Source of the DNA: Tubulanus polymorphus
Taxonomy: Eukaryota; Nemertea; Palaeonemertea; Tubulaniformes; Tubulanidae
Reading direction: 5' to 3'
Assembly: GCF_964204645.1 (NCBI RefSeq)
Contig: NC_134036.1
Location: forward strand, 6,337,600-6,401,599
DNA length: 64,000 nucleotides
The notes under the pieces are model-generated. The model did not search any database, was not told the origin of the DNA, and saw only the letters and a list, made by a program, of their open reading frames with translations. This document shows positions 23,562-36,800 of this stretch, piece by piece. A program made the position numbers and the translations under genes. Each line of letters starts with the position of its first letter. Position 1 is the stretch's first letter.

Positions 23562-25018
23562 TTTCGCGCCTAGAATTTTACTAATATTTGAATCCATGGA
23601 AATCACAATATCCGTGATAAGACGATGAGCAAAAATCCCACGATGAATCAGAAAAGTTTATTTCATTATAAATATTACGGGTGGTTGCTACCACCCATCT
23701 TCAGTCTAAAAAAACTAATTTAAAAATTGCCACCCGAAATATTTCTAATTTTGAAATAACCTTTTTTAGATTCATTCATATATTGTGGGATTTTAACTCA
23801 TGTATGATATCTATTAGCAATCACAAATTCTGATAATGCAAAAGCTTTCAACGGGCTCTCAGTTACTGGACATTTTGTCAGGTAATGTACCAGGTTTAGA
23901 AATATGCAGCTCTCTGCATACAACGGATTTTTTCTGTATTTCTGGTTTGAATGCTATTCCATGAATTCATTCTTTTTAATCTATTGTATCGTATCGTCCT
24001 TGCAATCAAAAGGAAAGTACGTTGAAGCCCAAATTTATAGGGTGCATATATAAATGAAGGTTCCAGCGAGAAACATCAAACTAAAAGGTAAAGAAGAAAT
24101 CGCGCTGATATCCGTAACCGTTTGTTAACATAGAATAATCGCGGCTCGTTGTCGAAAATTCAAATGAAATGAAATGATAAAGAAATGTTAAAGAAATGAT
24201 AAAGAGCTAAATTTCTGATAAGGCATCGCATTGACTGGAACGGGAACGGTGTTTTCACTCTCCGCATCCTCGTTTAGACCCTATCTTAATCCAAATACCA
24301 TCCGAGCGAAATTGACAAAATCAGGACTCGCCATAGTTTAGACAAGCGTCGCTAGAATCTATTCATCTCGAATAGATTCATATTAGAATCTATCTGCGTT
24401 TTTATGTATTTTGTTTAATTCTATTTCTTATTTCAACATTTGATCGTGAAAAATATAGATTTGAATTACCAGTATTTTATCGACGGACCTACCTCAGTCG
24501 CTTGTTCTGACGTATTCAACTTTTCGAATCGAAAATGTCTCGTTTTCCCGAGCTAGCACAGTCGACGAATGAATAAAACACATCGCGCGTAAAATAGTAT
24601 ACGTGTTGAAATAGAAATCGAAGTTATACAGATATACTACACACAGCTCGATATAGATTGAAACTCGCGTCGATGTGTTTGTTCAATCGCTTCGCACCCG
24701 GCTCTTCAAAATCGATCCACGCGCATCACTATCTTACTCACACTGAGCCATGAGTATAATGTTTCGAACGTACGGGATATCATTATGTATATTTAAATCA
24801 GCTGTCGCCTTTCATAATTTATGAATATAATTTTTTCATATGCTGTTTTAGTATTTTCGCTCGTGTGCGGTGAATACGTACGCAGAACACATCATTCTGA
24901 CTAGAAACAGGTCTTAAATTGCGATTGAAAGTGACTATTGAATCCGATCGATGTTTTTTGATTGGAGGTTTCCAACACGTGTTTTGTCGGCCACTATGTG
25001 CGGTCTCGAATACCGTCC
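23562..25018. other. Non-coding interval in duplicated flank
   Basis: Collinear with about 61235-62671 upstream of copy C. It includes a hydrophobic-looking but unsupported minus-strand ORF and no known domain. It may hold the promoter and 5' UTR of the signal-peptide exon at 23561. Confidence 0.4.
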
Positions 25019-25089
25019 TCCCCAGGTAGGGATTCGAACCTGATGGCGTCGCTACACTCGGCCACAGCACGAACCCCTGCCACAATAGA
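25019..25089 (-). repeat. tRNA-like unit, minus orientation
   Basis: On the minus strand it reads tggcaggggttcgtgctgtg, gccgagtgtagcgacgcc (A-box-like) and aggttcgaatccctacctgg (B-box and T-arm). It is probably the head of a tRNA-derived SINE, or a decayed tRNA(Ser/Leu)-like gene. An inverted copy stands ~150 bases away at 25240-25316. Equivalent pairs occur at 62672-62972 and, degenerate, at 46883-47160. Confidence 0.45.
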
Positions 25090-25239
25090 CCGAATGCGGC
25101 ACCAATCAGATTGTTCGTTGTATAATCACTAAGTATAGTTCACGGAAGAACTATCGTTCGGAAAACCCGGACTAAATTGGATAATACGGGTATTTTGATT
25201 GACTAATAATGTAATCATCTAAGCTGCGCGTGAAGCTGC

Positions 25240-25316
25240 ACACTCGGTCTAGTCTGGCAGGGTTTCGTACCGCGGCAATCTCGATGCCATCAGGATTGAA
25301 TCCCTGCTGGGGGAGG
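25240..25316 (+). repeat. tRNA-like unit, plus orientation
   Basis: Reads tggcagggtttcgtaccgcg ... gatgccatcaggattgaatc ... ccctgctgggggagg. Base by base it matches the minus-oriented unit at 25019-25089, so the two form a divergent inverted pair. Confidence 0.45.
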
Positions 25317-25971
25317 ATCCTAACTGCCGAATAACTATCGTAGACCTCAGTAATGACAGCATGTGTAAATACATCGTGTACAGTGGTCACGCTTTTGCGT
25401 CATATTGACCGTCATCTGGTCATAGATGACAAATTTCGCCCGATTGTACTGGTCTACAAAGTCTTGGAGAAATGATTCTGCCTGAATGAGATCCGTCTTG
25501 TTAACTTCTTCGGTGTAAAGAACTACTAAAACTAAATCGTTTGCTTTTATTTGATTAACTGATATGCATATATTATATTTTCATCATAGTCAGTCAGTAA
25601 CCTGATTTAGTTATATAATTGCATATTTTCCAAAACCACCGCGAGCAATCCGATTGTAAACGCAATTGTCACCAACGACTAGCAACACCTTGCCTGGTGA
25701 CATCTGCCGCTGCAACACTCAGCATCGTGGACGCAAAGTCCGATGTTTGTGCATTGTCCTATATTTTAGAATAGAAACAATAAATTGAAATAGAATTTTG
25801 AAGTGTAACAGAGCTCTTACTTAAAAACGAAGAAATAATTGACTCGCTAGCGTTCGAGTCTATACGTTCATTCGTTAAACAAATACTCAATGTTAACTGA
25901 TGAATGCAAATTTGTGTATTTTATGCAAGTCATCCAATGACATTCTTATCATTTGTCCAGTCGTTACTCAC

Positions 25972-26044
25972 CCGCAGTAGTAGATGCAGAACCGACTATA
26001 ATCATAACGATAGCACATACGCGAGTCATTAAATAAGTAAGCAT
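25972..26044 (-). CDS. Signal-peptide first exon, secreted-peptide candidate 2
   Basis: ATG at 26044 opens MLTYLMTRVCAIVMIIVGSA + STTAG and ends at the donor GCGG|GTGAGT. It is a paralogue of the exon at 23486-23561 (shared ML..LMTRVCA core). In the copy C flank the equivalent exon is deleted apart from its donor end (about 63645-63660). Confidence 0.42.
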
Positions 26045-28007
26045 ATTCGTCGTCTAAAATGTGAGGTACATTTATATTACCAATTTGGCATTTTGGTAAA
26101 ACCCAAAATCAATTATCTAACAGTTTTTCATCAGGCCCTCGGTAAATAAGCCGTTTTTTAGATGACGTACCAGGTTTTAAGTAAAACTCTTCCCAGAAAA
26201 CACAAACCGGTAATAGATATAGTGAGATAACGGGTTTCCTGCATTGCTGGTTTGAACGCTGTACTACGAAGAGTAAATAGTTTTGTCAAAATTACTCTCG
26301 TCAGTTCGTAACAGTGAAAATGAAGGTAATGATTAACCCAGTCAATATGTGGCAATCATTCGGTTTGAATTTAGTCGCGCGCCTCGGTAATAAGATACTT
26401 CTGGTTACGACCTTATGCAGATTAAATCTAAATCTAGAAGTACTTAGAATATATACAGTTGGTTTGCAGGCCGGTGTCGAGCTTTTCCGAGGGGCACGTC
26501 TATTTTAAGAAAAACGTTTTGCCCTGCAAAGTGCCACTTAACCATTAAAAGGACACAAAGCGCTTTTCATCTTCCAAAAAACACTTGAAAATTGTATCAA
26601 AAATTTGCAAAATCTTGACCCAAATTTTCTTTTCGCTGACTTTGAAGAGCAATGAAAATTAAAGGGTTCTTTCGCTACCCCGGACCCCAAACCTCACTCG
26701 GCACGGGTCTGATGTTTGAACGATGACATGACATTGAACAATAATTACCACTACATCTCATAATATCAGCTGAAAAATATTCAATCACAAGATGCATGTT
26801 AGATTTAGGTAACCGAAATTGCTGCTGTCTGTCGCATTCGTTCTTACCAAAAACTAGGCTGCATATGTGACTGAACGCGCCAGTAACATCAAATGTAAAA
26901 CTAAACAGTGGCGATTACCGTAACGTTACCCCGCCCCAGCTGCGAAACACCAAAAGACATTTTTGGTTTTGTATTTATTTTTCACGAAATACATAGATAA
27001 CCGTTGGTCATATTCAAATGAAAAGCGTAAAAGATATTATGAAGCAAAAAATTTGAAATAGAGTAAATTAAGTAATTGAAAGAAGTGACAAGAAGGACAA
27101 GCCTACACTGTTCCTACTGATCCCTAACCTTAATACCTATCCATTCTTAAAACCCCAAATAACATCCTCCCAACGACTAGCATAATTAGTTGAGACTATC
27201 GTTTGCCGAAAACATAACTTGATATGATGAAAAAGATGAAATTTTACTTCTGTCATCTTTCTGATTTGATATATGCGGCATGCTAAAGTGTAAATCGCTT
27301 TGTCGATGGACACTCAACGGCCGATTACGAATGATGTGGGTTTGAGTATTTCTTGAGCATAAGAGCTTTTCTTACCTTAGTCGCTTCGTTCAACGTATCT
27401 TTTTTCAATTTTTCGAATAGAGAATATCTCGTTTTCAGGATCTGTCGACGAATGAATAAAACACATTGGATGATGCGATGATTTATACGTTCTAAACACA
27501 AATTCAAAATAATTCCAATATTTGCACAGCTTAATATTAGTTACCCCACTAATGTTTGCTGATTCTTGCAAGCTGAATCGATGCGAAACCGAAACCCTCA
27601 AAATCGATCCTCGCTCATCACTATTTTCTCACACAAACCACAAGTATATTTTTTTTTGTCATTTGGTCTCGCGGGAAATAATTCTTTTCATATATTAATC
27701 TGGCATATGTAGCAGGTCAATTCTGTGAAGAATCTGTATGCATATTCCTGCGAGATGAGTATCGGCAGTTTAATCCCCATCATATGCCACCAAAATACTC
27801 CATTAATGTTAAGGAAGTAAACAGTTTTCTACCAGTGTCGTGGGATTAAAACTTCCCCCCGTGTCACGACAACCGGATTTCTCCCGTCGAGGCGCGATAT
27901 ATTTCCGCAGTGAAGCGAGTGAGTGGTTGTGTGCAGCAGTCAAAAACATACATATTGGCGTAGTTACACAAGTATTTGCAGTAAATAGCAGACAAAACAA
28001 TGAATCC
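26045..28007. other. Non-coding interval
   Basis: No supported gene. Parts (about 26425-26700 and 27060-27130) match the end of the window (63660-64000), with deletions there. ORFs of 60-75 codons overlap on opposite strands. Confidence 0.4.
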
Positions 28008-28472
28008 TTAATGGCGGTGTACAGCATCACCGTCACTGCCATCACTTTCTCCAGCATCACCTCCATCCACAACATCGCCTCCATCGCCTTTTCCAATATA
28101 ACCATCATCACCACCATCGCCTTCATTGTCACCACCACCTTCTCCAGCATCACCATCGACCCTGCCATAACCTTCTTTAGCATCACATCCATCATCACCA
28201 TAATCTTCTCCGGTAACACCATAACCTTCTACAGAATCACCATCATCGCCTTCTCCAGAATCACCATCATCACCTTCTCCAGCATCAGCAACGTTGCTTT
28301 CTCCAGCATCAGCATCATTGCCTTCTCCAGCATCACTATCATCACCTTCTCCAGCATCAGCAACGTCGCTTTCTCTTGCATCAGTATCATTGCCTTCTCC
28401 AGCATCACTATCATCACCTTCTCCAGCATCACCATCATCGCCTTCTCCAGCATCACCACCGCCATCATCACA
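28008..28472 (-). CDS. Possible acidic octapeptide-repeat exon
   Basis: The minus strand is stop-free for 154 codons from 28472 to a TAA at 28010-28008. It reads as about ten 8-residue units of the form DAGEGDDG/S, with variants DAGEGNDT and DSGEGDDG, then GYG- and GGD-rich sequence ending GSDGDAVHRH. The composition is strongly Asp/Glu/Gly, like acidic extracellular matrix or biomineralisation proteins. Many unit differences are third-position changes in this frame (GGC/GGT, GAC/GAT, AGC/AGT). There is no Met or acceptor at the start, and the 24-base period leaves other frames open too, including a 258-codon plus frame. This may be only a satellite. Confidence 0.3.
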   Translation of the reverse strand, partial: CDDGGGDAGEGDDGDAGEGDDSDAGEGNDTDARESDVADAGEGDDSDAGEGNDADAGESNVADAGEGDDGDSGEGDDGDSVEGYGVTGEDYGDDGCDAKEGYGRVDGDAGEGGGDNEGDGGDDGYIGKGDGGDVVDGGDAGESDGSDGDAVHRH

Positions 28473-28760
28473 TCACTTTCTCCAGCATCACCATCATCGC
28501 CTTCTCCAGCATCATTACCACCAACATCAAATCACCTTTTCCAGCATCACCATCTTCACCTTCCCCGGCATCACCATCTTCACCTTATTCAGCATCACCA
28601 TCATCACCTTCTCTAGCATTACCACCGCAATCATCACATCACCTTCTCCAGCATCACCATCTTCCCCTTCCCCAGCATCACCATCTTCACTTTATTCAGC
28701 ATCACCATCATCACCTTCTCCAGCATCACCACCACCATCATCACCTCACCTTCTCTAGCA
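28017..28760. repeat. Degenerate CAT/CACC-rich 24-27 bp tandem repeat
   Basis: Tandem units built from ccttctccagcatcaccatc followed by atca, with length changes of three bases and other small indels. Long artefactual ORFs arise on both strands because the period is a multiple of three over most of the tract. Confidence 0.85.
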
Positions 28761-29465
28761 TACCCATCATGACTTATCAATTGAATATCAATTCAAACTA
28801 CGTCATCATCGTCGTCATTACATCACACACTCATTACCATTATCACTCTCTACGCCATCTCCACCATCCCCATCTCCACCTATTGAGCGAGTCATCTAGT
28901 CACCCAATCGTCCGGACAATCAGTCGTTTACGAATATACTGTTTAATCGGATTCTACGCCTGGGTCGAAGAAAACCACTCACGGAAGTGATTTTAATGGA
29001 TGGTGCAGCAAAGCGCGTGAAATTCACAAATTCTCACAAATCCAGCGACGTTTTTTTTACTTGAGCAGACCATACACACCTTTCGGAACTAGTTCATCAA
29101 TGTAAATATCACTCTCATCCCTTACTAATCGACGATCGGTTTTTTAAACGTTCTCGAAAGTGATGAAAAGGATGTGTCGCAGTGGCGAGGAAAACATCAC
29201 CGTCAATTCCAGTTACGCGTTTTACTCGTGGCAGCTACAAAAAGACGCATCTAAAAATGAACTACCCGTGTACCTGAATCATTTGAGAAAAGATTGCTTT
29301 TCATTTTCCAAAAAAAACTCGTTGATCACCCACCGCTTATCTTTAACCATTTTCTTACCTACATTAGAGATTCGGAGATTTTACCTAGGGGAACTTTATC
29401 TGGGAGTCTCACCCAGGGGATTTTTACCTACAACCCACAGTTCGATAAAACGTGGTGGTTTCTTA

Positions 29466-29860
29466 TGATCACAGTTGTAAGAACGGTCGGTCATTCGTCA
29501 GAATTATGTGTTCCACATAAAGTCACCGTCGATTAGCGAAACTATTGAAATATAGCGTATGAAAAATCAATATTCAGAAATTTCTAAAAAGCGACAGCTC
29601 AATAAATATAAAGTTTCCTGGTGTGCATCGATTCGACTTAACAAAAGCCGATATAGTTTCGCTCAATGGAAAGCTGTTCAGTCGTTGGTATAGTTATGAA
29701 ATATTTCACATAGCGAGTTTTGTTCGAACAGTTCTTGCTCTCCATAAAGACGAGATATTTTCTTTTTAAATGTGAATAGGTTGGACGAAGTCCTTAAGGT
29801 ACGCCCGGAGATGTACAATTATTCAATCATTTCGCAATCGAACGTCCATTATCAAAGTGT
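29466..29860. repeat. Local direct duplication, copy 1
   Basis: Matches 30700-31190 in order, including cgtatgaaaaatcaatat, cgacagctcaataaatataa and gcccggagatg, with small indels. Confidence 0.65.
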
Positions 29861-30699
29861 CAAAGAATGCAGAACTAAAGTTTCATGAGGACATTTTGTT
29901 CATGAATTGCTATGCAGCATGATAGTCCAGTCATGATAGAGTTGAGGTTAGACAAAATTGCTCAAACTCCAATTTTATGATAAAATGATAGAACGTACTT
30001 ACCTCAGTTCATATACGATATCTATATTGTTTGCATTTTTTGCAACAATATAAAAAATGCATTTCCAAACCAACAGCCGCCTTGTTTTCACCATATTTTG
30101 GGTATATCGATTTGGGTAGATAGTATGAAGATATGTGGGGCCAAGTCACGACAAAAATACAAACTTAGGTTCAAAACTTATGTTTTCTAATATGCGCTGT
30201 CCATATATGGCATTTAGAAATTGATTCAAGGTCAAGGTCATATCTAATTTCAAATTCAAATTCAAACCAAGCACAGAAATGTCAATATGTCTTACGCTAA
30301 TTCTTATTTTAAACGCCTTCTTTACGTACGGAAATACGATATACCAATTACAAATGATCAGGTTAAATATTCATCATCAGCTGAAAACATTGTTTCTTAG
30401 ATTATGTCGCTAAGCACCCTGTAATGCGAGGTTTCCAAGTAACCAAAAAACCCAGTTTTTCATCATCTGAATGCGAAGCTGCGTGTCAGGCGTTTACATT
30501 CATGTTATGTGAAAGCAGTCACCCTTTTTTACAACTGCATTCAACGACGATGCAGACGATATGTCTGTAGCCATAGCAACACAACAATGGGCAGGTTGGT
30601 GAGTTTCCATGACAACGAGTAAAGCAGGTTCCACGACGGGCTATCCAAGACAAGTCCACGAAATGTATGGAGGTAGAGCGAGTGGTTCACTTTATGATC

Positions 30700-31190
30700 G
30701 CAGATGTAAGAACTACGGAAGAACGGTTGGTCACTCGTCAGAATGATGTATTCCACGTACAGGCACCGTAGATCAGCGAATATGTTACAATATACCGTAT
30801 GAAAAATCAATATGCAGAAATTCTAAAAAGCGACAGCTCAATAAATATAACGACTGTTCGTGAGTGACCAAACAAACTAGAAAAACACTTTGCGCGAGTG
30901 AATAGTGATGCGCGCGTGGGTCGATTTTGGAATGCCGGGTGCTCATCGATTCGGCTCGATAAAACGCCGATATAGATTTCACTCAGTAGCAAGCTCTGCA
31001 ATCATTGGTATAATTTATCAACTATTTCGCACAGCGCGTTTCATTCTTTCGCTGACAGTTCCTGCTTTATAGGCGAGGAAATTTTCATTTCGAAAGTTGA
31101 ACAGGTTAGAAGAAGGTAAGCCCGGAGATGAAATATTATTCAAATATTTCCTAGTCGAACGTTCGTTGTCGATGTATGCGGAATCAAAGT
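30700..31190. repeat. Local direct duplication, copy 2
   Basis: Second copy of the block at 29466-29860. It carries about 90 extra bases after the cgacagctcaataaatataa motif (gagtgaccaaacaaactag onward). Confidence 0.65.
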
Positions 31191-33697
31191 ATCGTGAGAA
31201 AATTTGGTTATGGATTTTGTGCGGCTAAAGTAAAATACGTTCCGTGAAGGGCTTTCAAAGACGAGACCACGAAATGTATATAGTTAGAGAGGGAAGAGCG
31301 AGCGGTGTGGGCGAGTGGTTTCGTTCCGACGAAGAGATCATTTCCTTAAAATATATATTTACTTTTCGCCGGAGCTCCGTTAAACTGCTTTTTGGAATCA
31401 CGATCCACACTCGGTAGGGTTTCGGTTATATTCTGGACTCAATTCCAAAATTTTGGTCAAGGGGTGTGGGAACAGCTTGAGCGAATAGTGGGTTCGAATC
31501 CCTTGACCGGTGAAGATGACGGTTATGTGGCTTTTTTACTCTTGATCCTGTCCCATAGTTTTAATTTGACATGGGCGAATACGTTTAGTTAATTAGATTA
31601 TATTAGGGCCTGAATTTTCAGTAAACTATATCGGACAAAATAGTATATATATTATATACATATTCCAACCGTTCTCACTCTTGATTGCTAACATTAGCAC
31701 CTGTCATGTTAAGAGAATTGAATTTAAATGTGAATAATGTATTAAACATATAAAGTGTAAAATGGATGAGCGAATTTTCTACATAAATGTTCCTATATTG
31801 AATACAGTAGCCGAACCTGAGGCCAGTCCCTAAGTGAATAACATACGTAGTTATAGCATATTCATGAGGATTATTCATTGACACTGATTATAACGTCTAG
31901 TTAAGTAACATATTCTGAGTATTTCTACATTTAACCAAATGAAGATATTAGATCAAACAATCTCAAACTGGCCAGGCTTCAAAATATCCAGCGTATGCCA
32001 TTAAACTGACTTCAAATTAATCTAATGTTACAAACAAATAATCACTGAATTTACCATTAAATCGACCGGTAGTTTCATTCTCACCGTTTCGAACTGATTA
32101 GACTAATTGCGACCAAAATCTCGCTTCAAAGTACGACATTCAAATCAACAATGCAGAAAACCCGTTATCGCTGCATTTCAAAATATCTTTTACCATTTTT
32201 TTCTGAAGAAGCATTATTTTGAATCTGCTACATTATGTAACATGCGATTGGTTTACTGAGACCTCATTGAAAACTGTTGAATAATCAGAATTTTGGATTT
32301 TCGAAATTGTCAAATTACATGGTTGTAGGTGAAAATCGCTTAGGTAAAAATCCTCAAATATTCAAAGTAGGTAAAAATCCCCACTTGTTGCTCTTAAAGC
32401 AAGCTGTTTCTTAAACATTTTTTTCATTTGCAATGACACTGAAATATGTTTCAACTTCGAAATTAGAATTGATAAGAATAATATATTTGAGCCGTGCAAT
32501 GCCATGAATTATTAGAAATAATAAACTTTTGATTTGAAATATTTTAGATTCAACCTAGCGATTTCACTGAGTGTTGCAGCCGGTCCTGCACTATCGTGAA
32601 TGAATGTTACTAATCGTTGGTGACAATTGGGTTTCCTATTGGATATACTTTTGGCGATTTTTGAAATATCCGATTATGAAACTGAACCGCAGTCAGGTAA
32701 CTGACTGACTCGAATTGAATTCATATTTGTAACTCAGTCGCCAAATATCGTGTTATAATTAGATTAAATAAAGCTGCGAGTAAATAAATCAACTATCGGG
32801 CTGTTAGCTGTTTATCGTTCGTCGGTGACGATTTCTAAAGTTACAAATAGGATGCACCGTTCCATCACCGGCGAGGAACGTCAATCGTCCATTCGAGTTC
32901 CGCGTTTTCTCCTCTCTTGACTGGGCCCGCAAGATGTCGCAATAAGTACTTTACCCGGAAATGTGTATCTACAGACACGCTGTGTAGATACAGACACGTT
33001 GTCCCAAGAAACAAAGAGTGGTTATATGTAGACATTTAGATATCAAAGATAGGGCTGATATGAAACATAAGAAAAATACGTACGAGCATTACGAGTAATT
33101 TTTTGACACCTTATAAAACGTTACCATTATGAAATCTAAACAATTTAACCATTCAGCGTCATTTTCCAAACGACAACTGTAAATCAATGTGCAAAACGTC
33201 ACAGGTCTATGTGTACACATACCAGCTATTTGCCAAAATATTATTGACAAAGATGTAGAATTTCATTCTGTGATTATATAATGACCTCTTTTTGAACGTC
33301 GAAATGTTATATAGCATTGAATATCATTAGAAGACGTATTGTAATAGTAAAGGGTGTATGATTATATCAGAAGCAGCAGGCATATATCGAAATGATAAGT
33401 CAATCGGATTATTGAGTCAAAACGGCGGATGTATACACGATTTGGAAGGCCCTGACATGGGGATGCTGGTGGAATGACGAAGCTATCTACGATCTGTGTA
33501 GGGCCGGCGTGAATTTCATCGGCCTCTACAACCGGTCAATATAAAAATGTGTAAACATATAAGTTCACTATTAAAATGTTTTAGAAAATATGTTGGATAT
33601 TAGGGGTATGCAGGTTTTATGAGATTAGTAATTTATAATAGCATAGCTGTCATATACGGATCCACGTCGTCTGATGGCATGTGTATTAGGTGTGCGT

Positions 33698-33840
33698 ATT
33701 CAATTCAATTCTTTATTGATCCTTCAATTTATCCTACATATAAAATTCGCAAATTCAATAAAGTTACAAATTTACAAAATTACAAAGTAAGAAAATACAA
33801 CATACAAAACACATGCGTAGTTCATACAGAATAACATAAA
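33698..33840 (-). mobile_element. LINE 3'-end remnant
   Basis: The minus strand ends in ggatcaataaagaattgaat followed by another tgaat, a typical 3' terminus of CR1/L2-group LINEs with a polyadenylation-like aataaa and a short terminal repeat. No coding part is left. Confidence 0.45.
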
Positions 33841-36800
33841 CAACTTATTTTAAAGACACATTAAAGAAGAAGAAGAAGAAGACACATTTAAAGAAACATT
33901 AGCTTATCCAAAAAATTCTACATTTTTTCGCGTCAAATGATTTATTAAAATTAATTTTCTTGTTAGCTTTGTTATACTAAAGTCCATTCATCAATAGTTC
34001 ATTTCCAAACTGCTTGTCCACTTTCCCCGTAAATATATTGTTCAATGTGATTCTAACGAATTCATGCTCACCGGACTTGCAGGTACGAAGTAACCGGACT
34101 AGATGTGAACAAACAGGCAAATAGTGAATTACCTGGATTAAATGTGAACTAACCGGTGACGGTTAGATAGATTGCCAAACTATAAGTGAATTGATACTAT
34201 AAGTGAATTGATACTGGCAAAAGCAGTCAGCGGTGGACTCTGTGATGGTGTAGAACTCTGGAAGTGGATTTGTGGGACCCGGTGGATTATTAACTGCTAG
34301 ACAAGTGAGGAGACATGTGTGAGAAGAATTTCTTTTCAGTTTTAGAAATAATTATGCCTTATGAGAATGCACTTTATCTATTTAAACGAAGTGTTTGCTT
34401 AATTTCAAATTGTTAATTGTTTATTGAGTTATCTGCAGCCGCCTGTTATTTTGTTGCTGGAATTAATTCGGGGTTTTAGTAAGAGCATCAATCTCTATGT
34501 AAAGTAGAAGATTTTGCATCATTCGGTACAAGATCATATCTGATCCAAATTTCATCGAAATTTGTGACAAAAATTAGTGGGCCAAAACACAAAATCCAGA
34601 ATATCTAATCTTTATATCAAATTCAAAAACTAAATTCGTGATCGGTAATGTCTCTTGGAACCGCTGGACCGTGAACATGTCTCTCTTTTTATCTCCCTAT
34701 CGTCTCAGCTACTGCCGCTTCTGCTACTCATTCGGCTTAGTCGAAAATACTTCAAATATTTTGCAGTAAAAATACGTACGTTGCAAATTCAGAAATTGTT
34801 TTCATTTGCCGGATATGCCGGCACCGATCAAGGCGAAGTTTATTGTAGTATTTATTAATCGGTTGTGAACGTATTGATTTCACGACTAAAATTTCCGAGA
34901 TGATACGCGATATTGATATTCTGACGTAATTCAACAGTTCGATTAACGTGCGAAGTTTCGTTCTCGAATGCATGTATTTAATTCCCGAATAGATTCGTCC
35001 GAATGATCGACATGAACGAGAAGCATCCATCGTGCTTATCGCCGTGTTCATTGCCGGTTCTATGTGTACATCTTTAAAACAGCCATTCACTTCAAAACTC
35101 CATTTTCATATCGGTAAATCGTGACGGCTTTTCGCTTGAAGTGCTGTATTTCACAATACTATCAATTTATCTCTCTCTGTTGGCCATTCGCTACTATTAC
35201 TGCACATTCATTGCCTAAATTGGCAATATTTTTTCATAACGACTGTGTATCACGAGGAGACAATCGAAACTGAGGAAAATGTTGCGAAATGCAATAGAAC
35301 GTATAACGTCAAGTCGCAGGCACTCACCAATAGGCTTGGGATACAGTTCTATGAAAAAGCTCGAATTGAATCTAGATTTTAACTGCGTAGTGAGATCTAG
35401 TCTTATAATCAAATTCAATAAAATGAAAGTATAAATCAATATGAGAGTCATATAAGTTGTCAATAAAACGCCGTTTCATCATCAGTCATCGATATTGTGG
35501 ATCCACGTTTTTACTTAAACTCGAAAAGCACGACGTTATAGTCCTGTATACCCAGTATGAAATTAATCGCATTGACCCGGGACAAACTTCTATAGACCTC
35601 GATATTCAAGTGACGTTGAAGACGGTGGCGATGACGGTGATTCTTATGAAGGCGATCGTGGAGACGATGTTGATGATAGTGGTGATGCTATTGAGCAGAC
35701 GATTGTGGAGATGGAGAAGATGGCTGATATGGTAATGTCATCATCGACCAGCCGTCCTGTCATTCAATCACATAGTCACCCAGAATACCACGTCTCCAAT
35801 GTACAGTCTTCGAACCACATCAAAATGTAGAACCTCTTCACTATTAACGTATGAGGTACATTCCTACACCCTTGCACGATTACTCCGTATTCTACACTTG
35901 GGCCTGTTGGTGCCAATGCACTTTATACTGGCGCCCCTTGAGGGAGGACTCGCTGGTACCTAATGTAGAGTGCGCAGGGAGAGGACGACATGCTATTTTT
36001 TCTTTCTGATTTTAAGTCTATTGGAGATCGTTTCGTGTTTGAACTTCGATTCTGAACTATACGTTAACTTGTTATTAGGGTAAAATTAAAAAGTGGGGAA
36101 CAACTGTCGTATGGACTGTCGTATGGCTGTTGTTATGTGACTCAGGTGCAGCTATTGTTATAGTAAATTTGACCATTTTAGAGCAATTAAACGAATGAAC
36201 AGATGAAATTCGTCCTGGGTATATGCATGATTTCTTGTTTTCATTGTTATAGGGCCAATGTCTTTATTGCCGGAAATCCATTCATGTCACACTCGGTGAG
36301 ATCTGCTATATGCATTTGGCTTTTTGAGTTGTAATCTCAACATGTCACAGCCTACAAAAAGGTGCAATATACAAATAAGATGGATGAATTCAACAAAAAT
36401 ATCACTAAAAAGAAAATTAGAAATGTTCTTATAACTAGAAATGCATTATAACTATTCGCTGTGTGTTCATACTATATGTAGTAGGTACGGGGATCGGGAC
36501 CCGGCTGGGGTATGTTTGGCGCGTGTTTAACGGGGAAGGGTTTCGTACCAGGACACATATTTACAGTAACCTCATCTCCGTTAGGTCGTGTGTAAGTTCA
36601 TGAGGATATATCACCGACCGATGCCTAACAAAATAGAATCAATGATATGCATTCATAGTCCATCAAAGTGTATCATATACATTTATCTCGCATCGTATTT
36701 TATGTTACAACGATAATGATGATGAATGCATCATTTTCCTAAATAAAAAAGTGAGCATACATGCGAGTGTTCATGTTTCGATACTGCGACATCAGAACAA

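Noticed and set aside
24819-25085. Minus ORF MWQGFVLWPSVATPSGSNPY...
   Set aside because: It is the translation of the tRNA-like unit and its flank.
27809-28990. Long plus-strand ORFs (up to 258 codons) rich in Ser/Pro/His/Ile
   Set aside because: They arise from the 24-27 bp CAT-rich repeat, whose period leaves several frames open. None shows domain character or splice signals.
31450-31515. Possible tRNA gene (ggtcaaggg ... cccttgacc, with gttcgaatcc)
   Set aside because: The ends pair over nine bases, but only ~56 bases lie between them and no D-arm or anticodon arm forms.
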